Notes under the pieces: model-generated | The model's input: the letters and a program-made list of their open reading frames with translations, nothing else | Told to the model about the DNA's origin: nothing | Database searches by the model: none | In this document: piece after piece, positions 59,572 through 64,000 of the stretch | How positions within the stretch are numbered: the first letter of the stretch is position 1 | Layout: every line of letters starts with the position of its first letter | Origin: Cymbomonas tetramitiformis | Taxonomy: Eukaryota > Chlorophyta > Pyramimonadophyceae > Pyramimonadales > Pyramimonadaceae | Reading direction: 5' to 3' | Assembly (NCBI GenBank): GCA_001247695.2 | Contig: LGRX02034663.1 | Coordinates: 21,328 to 85,327 of the forward strand | Length of the DNA stretch: 64,000 bases | Translations under genes and position numbers: made by a program

Positions 59572-62500
59572 TCAGCTTCTTCGTTTCCCGCCGCTTCCTC
59601 CGTGAGGATCCGCATGCATGAAGTGGCCAGGGTAAGTTACCCATGTCTGGTCATCTGCCGGAAGCTTGGGGTCGTATAACGGAACCTCCAGCATGTGCAG
59701 GATCCGGATGGGTTCGTTGCTCGTCAGTGGTTCCTCAGGGGGCGGGCAGAAGTACTGCATACTGAAGGGCGCATATTGGCCGTATATCGCGTTGTCACAG
59801 TCGGGCATGATGAGATTCTTGTGATTGACGCCTGGTGGCCACTTCCGGCGCACCACTTCCTCTCGAGTGGGGAATACCCGGTACACCTGCAGAACCCGTT
59901 TGGCCATGCTCGCCAGGACCAGGAACGAATGCTCGTCACTGTGCGCCTTCCCTGTATGCACATCACTGATGAATTCGGGAGCGTTCAGCCACTCCGGGCG
60001 GCGGCCAGATCCATCGCTCCAGGTGGGGTTTGTGTGAATATACTCAACTAAAGCCTCCCGCAGCTTGACTGTAAAGAACTTCACGCCGCTCCATTGCACT
60101 TGGTGACAGGGTCGTCCATCCGGACATGTGATGTACGGAGCAACCACGGAAAGCCAGCAATCACCGTCAAACGGGACATCCCTTAACGTTAGCCCAGCGG
60201 ATGCCAGGTATTCCTGGAGGGCGTGGTCGGTTGCAAAGCCCTGCTGTTGCGCTGGTTGTACATGGGTTAGCTGCATTCTGGCGTTCAGAACACCCGGCTC
60301 AGCGATCACGTGCGGGCCGTCGGTCTGAAGTTGCTTTACCTCCGTGTCAAAAATCAGTCGACCTTCCTCGCCTGGCGCGTCACACGCAAAATCTAGCATC
60401 AATCGCATGTCCGCAGTCCGTACATGGTGCACCCGTCCATCATTGCCATACACCAAGGTGCCCCCCGTCAGGCCTTGGGGGCAGGGCGGAGCTGCCCCGA
60501 CGACGCGTGCTTCCGGGGCCGGTGTGGCCGCGGGAGCAGCCATTGGTGCAGCAGCACTGGTCGCCGGTTGGCCCCCCAATCCGCATTCCATGGCTGCCAG
60601 CGTCTTCCTAGGGCGACATGTTTTCCTGCCGGAAGTTGCCACGTGCGATGGCACGGTGGGAGGTGCTGTAGTGGCAGGCATAGGTGCACTCCTCGCCTTA
60701 GTGTTACGCGCAGCCAGCCCAAGGCAAGGTGGGACTGCCTGCAATGAGGCCACGTTCCGATGCCAGCCAGGGGTATCCTTTGGGGACAGGTGGCAACTGC
60801 ACCGACACGCGAACGTGGGCCGTGAACAATTCCAGTTGTGGGTGATGACGGAAGCCACAAGCTTCGCCAATTCCATGCCGGGAAAGCTAAGCTGGTGTAA
60901 GAGTTCACTGGTTAGGTAACCGTTGGCGTCGAACATAGGCTGCCTGACGGGTGTCGTCCGCCGTCTTCGCACCGCCGCCTTCCGCTTTCTATCCGCCTGC
61001 CGCCGGAGCTGGGCAGCTGGAGACCGGTTGCGTGAATATGGCTTCTTGGGCGGCTTCTTAGGCTGCTCACCACCGCCAACAGCGGGTGTGTGGCCAAGCA
61101 GCACCGCATGCTCGTCAGCGCGAGCAGCAGCCGGAGCTGCTGCTCCTTCATCCGTCGCCACCATGTTGGGTTTGGCTGCAGTTCGATGTACAGACACGCA
61201 AAGCGCCTTGATCACTGACTGCATCGTGGGGCAAGACACTTGCATCTTCTGGAAGAGCGGGTGTTCATGGAACCCCTGCACCGTTGACACTTGCACAACA
61301 ACCTGCCCCTCCCCATACTGCAGGGGGGGTCCCGCGCATTGCTCCGCGCTTGGTGCCTCTGCCGGAGGCAGGTTCCATTTCACATCCCCGAGGGAGGCGC
61401 GCTCTTCAGGTGAGAGGTCGGCACTCGGACCGAAGGCGAGCAGAATCTGGCGCGCACCCATGGCCACGTCTGCAAAGTTGACAACCGCGCGCGCACGTGC
61501 CTCCGCCGGTTCCAGCGCCTGAAAGTCCTGCAACGTGGCGGCATATCCCCGGTGCCTCTCGTGGACCATTAGCGGTGGCCTTATTCCCCTCTCATTCCGG
61601 AAGTCAAAGCACTTGCCGCACATCACGTGCCCCACTTGCGTCAGATCTGTACCCTCGTGAAGGGGGTGTATGCAAGCCTTACAGGCGTGCACCCTTGGCA
61701 GGAGATCGTACCCGCCCTTGAACTGGATGGCATCACCGCATGCTATGCACACCATTCGTATAGGCATGCCGTACATCTCCGTGAACCCGTGTGAGGCGAT
61801 GTGCACCGCGTTGTCCAGGTCGATGACACCCTTCTCCAGGTACGAGAACGCATGGTACACGCAAAGGGACAGGGACCTCTGCCTGAATAATCCTTCCAGC
61901 CCAGGCACGGCCTGACCAGGGCACTTTCCCTGGTGTGCGGTGAGCGTGGCCGGCCACACGGTCATCCAACCGGGCCCTCCTCCCACGCGCGCCTGCTGGA
62001 AAGGGGAGGCGGTGGGGAAGCCCTGGAAAGCCGCGGGCAGCTGCATGACACCATCCTCGTTCTCCGGCCAGTACTTCGTCTCAACCGTTTCAGGCAAGAC
62101 CTCAGTGTAACCCTGCTCATCCAGGCACATCAGGGCGGAGTAGGTACGGATTCCAGGCTCACCATACACCCGATCCAGCCCAAGCAGTTCCTCCATGGAA
62201 TGCGCATGAACGTCCGTGTGCTTGACCTGAATGGGGCTGTCAACGCAACGACCGAGTACAGCAGGCGCCGGCAGGAATACTTTTGTGTCCGGCGTCCTCT
62301 CCCCCAAATGGCGATAGATACAGTCTCCCCGCCGCACCATCTCATCTCGCATGTACCACCACACTCTACGAAACACTCGCTGCGGTTGGCCGCCATGCGC
62401 GTCACCAGCCTCCCATAGGCAATAGACCTGCGCCCGGCCGTGCGGGGATATCAACGGTGGGGTTTTATACTTCGCCACCGCACTCGAAAACAGTCCACCC

Positions 62501-63135
62501 ACCACGAAGAACGGTAGTAGACTTTTCGAACTCGGATTCAGCGTCTCCTCATATTCATGACGAACCAGTTCCTGGGTGCTAACGGCCAAATCCCACCAGG
62601 CACGAAGCCGAACACATAAATCTTGGAGGTCCTCCACCCCCATCCTCATGAACTCCGGGGTCAGGGGGGGCTCGCCGAAAGCTTCGCGTGCAAGCTTCCA
62701 ACTTTTGGTGTTGATCGTAATGTTACCGTGCAGCTTTTTCCGGAGCTCGGTAATAGTCAAGCCCGTTTCAATTAATTGCCGGTTACTCCCCCTAGGGAGG
62801 GGCTCGTCAGGAGGTAATGCGCGCTGCGCCTTCCGAAGCGTCTCTTCCTCGCTGCTGTATTCCTCAAGTAACCGCAACAATCTACACAGCTCCTTGCTGA
62901 TCCAATCTATCCATTCCAGGATGACCTCTATGTCTGCCAACTGGGCCGTGTAGACGGCGAGCGCCGCTCCTCCTCGGAACTCCTTGATGGCATTCAACTG
63001 CTCGTCATCTGCCGAACATCCCGCACTGATGTGGTAATCCAACAGGACGTCTACGTTCGCCGGATACTTTTGGGTGTGCACGGAATGGGCGTCCGCTCCT
63101 GGGAACAATCTTAGCCATGGCTTGTCCCCGTACTC
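59572..63135 (-). CDS. Large zinc-finger protein with C-terminal OTU-like cysteine protease domain
   Basis: About 1,187 codons in one exon. A clean acceptor (GGGGGGGGCAG) ends at 63136, so an upstream exon is expected; the GTG at 63156 is not a start. A helical N-terminal third is followed (about residues 470-520) by a zinc-binding cluster CIACGDAIQF, HACKACIHPLHEG, VMCGKCFDF (C-x2-C, C-x2-C, H, C-x2-C). A basic NLS-like stretch (KKPPKKPYSRNRSP; DRKRKAAVRRRRTTP) and a Pro/Ala linker lead to LRDVPFDGDCWLSVVAPY near residue 1000, matching the OTU catalytic D-G-D-C box. A possible catalytic His is in YPGHFMHAD near the end. Probably nuclear; may cleave ubiquitin-like conjugates. It lies between two genes with the same 3' motif. 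Confidence 0.5.
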   Translation of the reverse strand, partial: EYGDKPWLRLFPGADAHSVHTQKYPANVDVLLDYHISAGCSADDEQLNAIKEFRGGAALAVYTAQLADIEVILEWIDWISKELCRLLRLLEEYSSEEETLRKAQRALPPDEPLPRGSNRQLIETGLTITELRKKLHGNITINTKSWKLAREAFGEPPLTPEFMRMGVEDLQDLCVRLRAWWDLAVSTQELVRHEYEETLNPSSKSLLPFFVVGGLFSSAVAKYKTPPLISPHGRAQVYCLWEAGDAHGGQPQRVFRRVWWYMRDEMVRRGDCIYRHLGERTPDTKVFLPAPAVLGRCVDSPIQVKHTDVHAHSMEELLGLDRVYGEPGIRTYSALMCLDEQGYTEVLPETVETKYWPENEDGVMQLPAAFQGFPTASPFQQARVGGGPGWMTVWPATLTAHQGKCPGQAVPGLEGLFRQRSLSLCVYHAFSYLEKGVIDLDNAVHIASHGFTEMYGMPIRMVCIACGDAIQFKGGYDLLPRVHACKACIHPLHEGTDLTQVGHVMCGKCFDFRNERGIRPPLMVHERHRGYAATLQDFQALEPAEARARAVVNFADVAMGARQILLAFGPSADLSPEERASLGDVKWNLPPAEAPSAEQCAGPPLQYGEGQVVVQVSTVQGFHEHPLFQKMQVSCPTMQSVIKALCVSVHRTAAKPNMVATDEGAAAPAAARADEHAVLLGHTPAVGGGEQPKKPPKKPYSRNRSPAAQLRRQADRKRKAAVRRRRTTPVRQPMFDANGYLTSELLHQLSFPGMELAKLVASVITHNWNCSRPTFACRCSCHLSPKDTPGWHRNVASLQAVPPCLGLAARNTKARSAPMPATTAPPTVPSHVATSGRKTCRPRKTLAAMECGLGGQPATSAAAPMAAPAATPAPEARVVGAAPPCPQGLTGGTLVYGNDGRVHHVRTADMRLMLDFACDAPGEEGRLIFDTEVKQLQTDGPHVIAEPGVLNARMQLTHVQPAQQQGFATDHALQEYLASAGLTLRDVPFDGDCWLSVVAPYITCPDGRPCHQVQWSGVKFFTVKLREALVEYIHTNPTWSDGSGRRPEWLNAPEFISDVHTGKAHSDEHSFLVLASMAKRVLQVYRVFPTREEVVRRKWPPGVNHKNLIMPDCDNAIYGQYAPFSMQYFCPPPEEPLTSNEPIRILHMLEVPLYDPKLPADDQTWVTYPGHFMHADPHGGSGGKRRS

Positions 63136-63156
63136 CTGCCCCCCCCTGGCCCACAC

Positions 63157-63456
63157 AACCCCCCTGTACTGTAAGGTCGCGTATTAGAGGAGCTGTCCTC
63201 ACACCGCACCGAACATGGGCATAGGTTGCAATACACTTATGTGGCCCAACCCACATGCGCCCACGGTCCACCGCACCGACCCGAAAAAGCCTCTTACATC
63301 CTACCGGCCACACCCCCTTATTATGGTCGCGTGTCGGAGGAGCTGTCCTCACACCGCACCATACGTATTCAGTGTGCCCTGTACGCGCATCGCACCACCT
63401 GAGAGACGACATACGCTCATTCAACAAGACGTTCTAAAATTTATTTCAAAAGTTGC
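63157..63456. other. 5' region/intron of OTU-like gene
   Basis: Contains two imperfect copies of GAGGAGCTGTCCTCACACCG (63187-63206 and 63336-63355) in a roughly 150-base duplication. A short ATG-initiated frame near 63411 on the minus strand could be a first exon, not demonstrable. Confidence 0.35.
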
Positions 63457-63560
63457 TTACATCTAGGGGGCTGCGCCACGCCCTTCCCTAGCGCACTCGC
63501 TACTATCCATGCAGACTGCTTATTTTGGGCATTGGTACACTGCTTAGATGAGTTCACCGC
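63457..63560 (-). promoter_or_regulatory. Shared 3'-flank motif, copy 3
   Basis: CTTACATCTAGGGGGCTGCG, then CCACGCCCTTCCCTAGCGCA and the TGCAGACTGCTTATTTTGG extension. It lies downstream of the MYND gene (stop at 63599) on the minus strand. Confidence 0.6.
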
Positions 63561-63598
63561 AGACCACCACTATCTCAGCCACTATCGGGGTTCACAGT

Positions 63599-64000
63599 TC
63601 ACTTTGTCCCACTGCTGACATGAGGTCGCGAAGCTCGGGTATCTGATGCAGAAAACGGCCCAATATACTCCCGCGTGATCATACGGGCAGCGCAGCGTAC
63701 GCTCCAAGTCTTGAACACATAACCGCCATATTCCCATAGACCCGCCATATTCCTCCATTCCGACACAGCGATGGCCTTGCATTGGTGTCGGTGTGTCCGC
63801 TGCCAGTCTCCGCGCTGACACTCAGGTGATGAACAGTACACACGCGAAAGGCACCCTCCGCATTGACGGACGCCTTTCCCAATCAGGACACGGCGACATA
63901 CGGAACAAGGCTTTTGTCTCTTCGGCAGGGATCTCGGGGGAATTGGTTGACAGTATTCCGCAAAGTGAGCATGGATGTAGATTATTGTTCTCCAACACTC
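63599..64000 (-). CDS. MYND-type zinc-finger protein, 5' partial
   Basis: The frame is open to the right window edge, so the N-terminus lies outside. Canonical MYND pattern: KPCSVCRRVLIGKGVRQCGG (C-x2-C ... C-x2-C), then YCSSPECQRGDWQRTHRHQC, giving all eight zinc ligands with the invariant CQ-x-x-DW. A C-terminal tail of about 65 residues (WSVRCAARMITREYIGPF) has no known domain and ends TGA. MYND fingers bind proline-containing partner peptides; in algae they occur in very large families, often in mobile or expanded genes. Same strand and same 3' motif as its neighbours. Confidence 0.7.
   Translation of the reverse strand, partial: ECWRTIIYIHAHFAEYCQPIPPRSLPKRQKPCSVCRRVLIGKGVRQCGGCLSRVYCSSPECQRGDWQRTHRHQCKAIAVSEWRNMAGLWEYGGYVFKTWSVRCAARMITREYIGPFSASDTRASRPHVSSGTK

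Noticed and set aside
63005..63427. Separate gene upstream of the OTU-like exon
   Set aside because: The frame covers a duplicated non-coding block and overlaps the start of the OTU-like exon in another frame.

Overview
This is eukaryotic nuclear DNA from an organism whose genome is crowded with mobile elements, most likely a unicellular alga. I infer this from the element mix: a Polinton-like virus (PLV) relic, Ty1/copia, non-LTR, EnSpm/CACTA-like, hAT and Mutator-like elements, GT-AG style splice sites inside the large right-hand genes, and short TTTAGGG-type telomere-like tracts. The species cannot be named from the sequence. No confident single-copy host housekeeping gene was seen. The only candidates outside clear elements are a MYND-finger gene at the right edge and an OTU-like gene next to it, and these may also belong to an element.

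Layout. (1) 1-11235: an AT-rich PLV provirus relic with a packaging ATPase (cut by the window edge), a C5 methyltransferase-like gene, a primase-helicase, a small basic ORF, a DDE integrase with a mutated first acidic residue, and a truncated last ORF. Three near-identical hairpins lie between or beside viral genes, and two minus-strand viral genes share an upstream motif. The primase-helicase is split by a complete gag-only LTR retrotransposon (3617-7371) with a 5-bp target duplication; the viral frame resumes exactly across the site. (2) 11236-15057: minisatellites and low-complexity DNA. (3) 15058-19717: a 5'-truncated non-LTR retrotransposon with RT, RNase H, a CCHC knuckle and a C-terminal domain that looks like a phage Dam-type N6-adenine methyltransferase (NPPF motif). 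(4) 19718-21755: large palindromes and a foldback element. (5) 21756-28500: a decayed copia element, interrupted in its integrase by a TA-flanked MITE. (6) 30075-36467: two more copies of the same non-LTR family. One carries the 5' part of the family (Ulp1/C48-type protease, then the start of an APE endonuclease) fused by an internal deletion to the methyltransferase-like domain, and is itself interrupted by a Mutator-like MITE with a 10-bp target duplication. (7) 36468-45575: a hAT transposase tail and a second gag-only LTR element, split by a 5.7-kb TIR element full of TTCCAAGGGCTTGGA palindromes. (8) 45576-51957: a GC-rich inverted repeat, tandem repeats, a PIF1 helicase fragment, an unknown ORF and a truncated gag with a repeated hairpin leader. 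(9) 51958-64000: minus-strand, intron-containing genes: an EnSpm/Tnp2-like transposase, an unknown gene, an OTU-like zinc-finger gene and a MYND gene; the last three share a roughly 50-bp motif in their 3' flanks.

Three things stand out. First, pooling the copies gives a non-LTR family organised as C48 protease - APE endonuclease - RT - RNase H - CCHC - adenine-methyltransferase-like domain, an architecture I do not recognise as described. Second, the two gag-only LTR elements and the copia element share the same sequence just before the 3' LTR, which suggests a gag donor / pol donor partnership. Third, the nested insertions can be read as a relative chronology, because in several cases the interrupted frame is still intact across the duplication.
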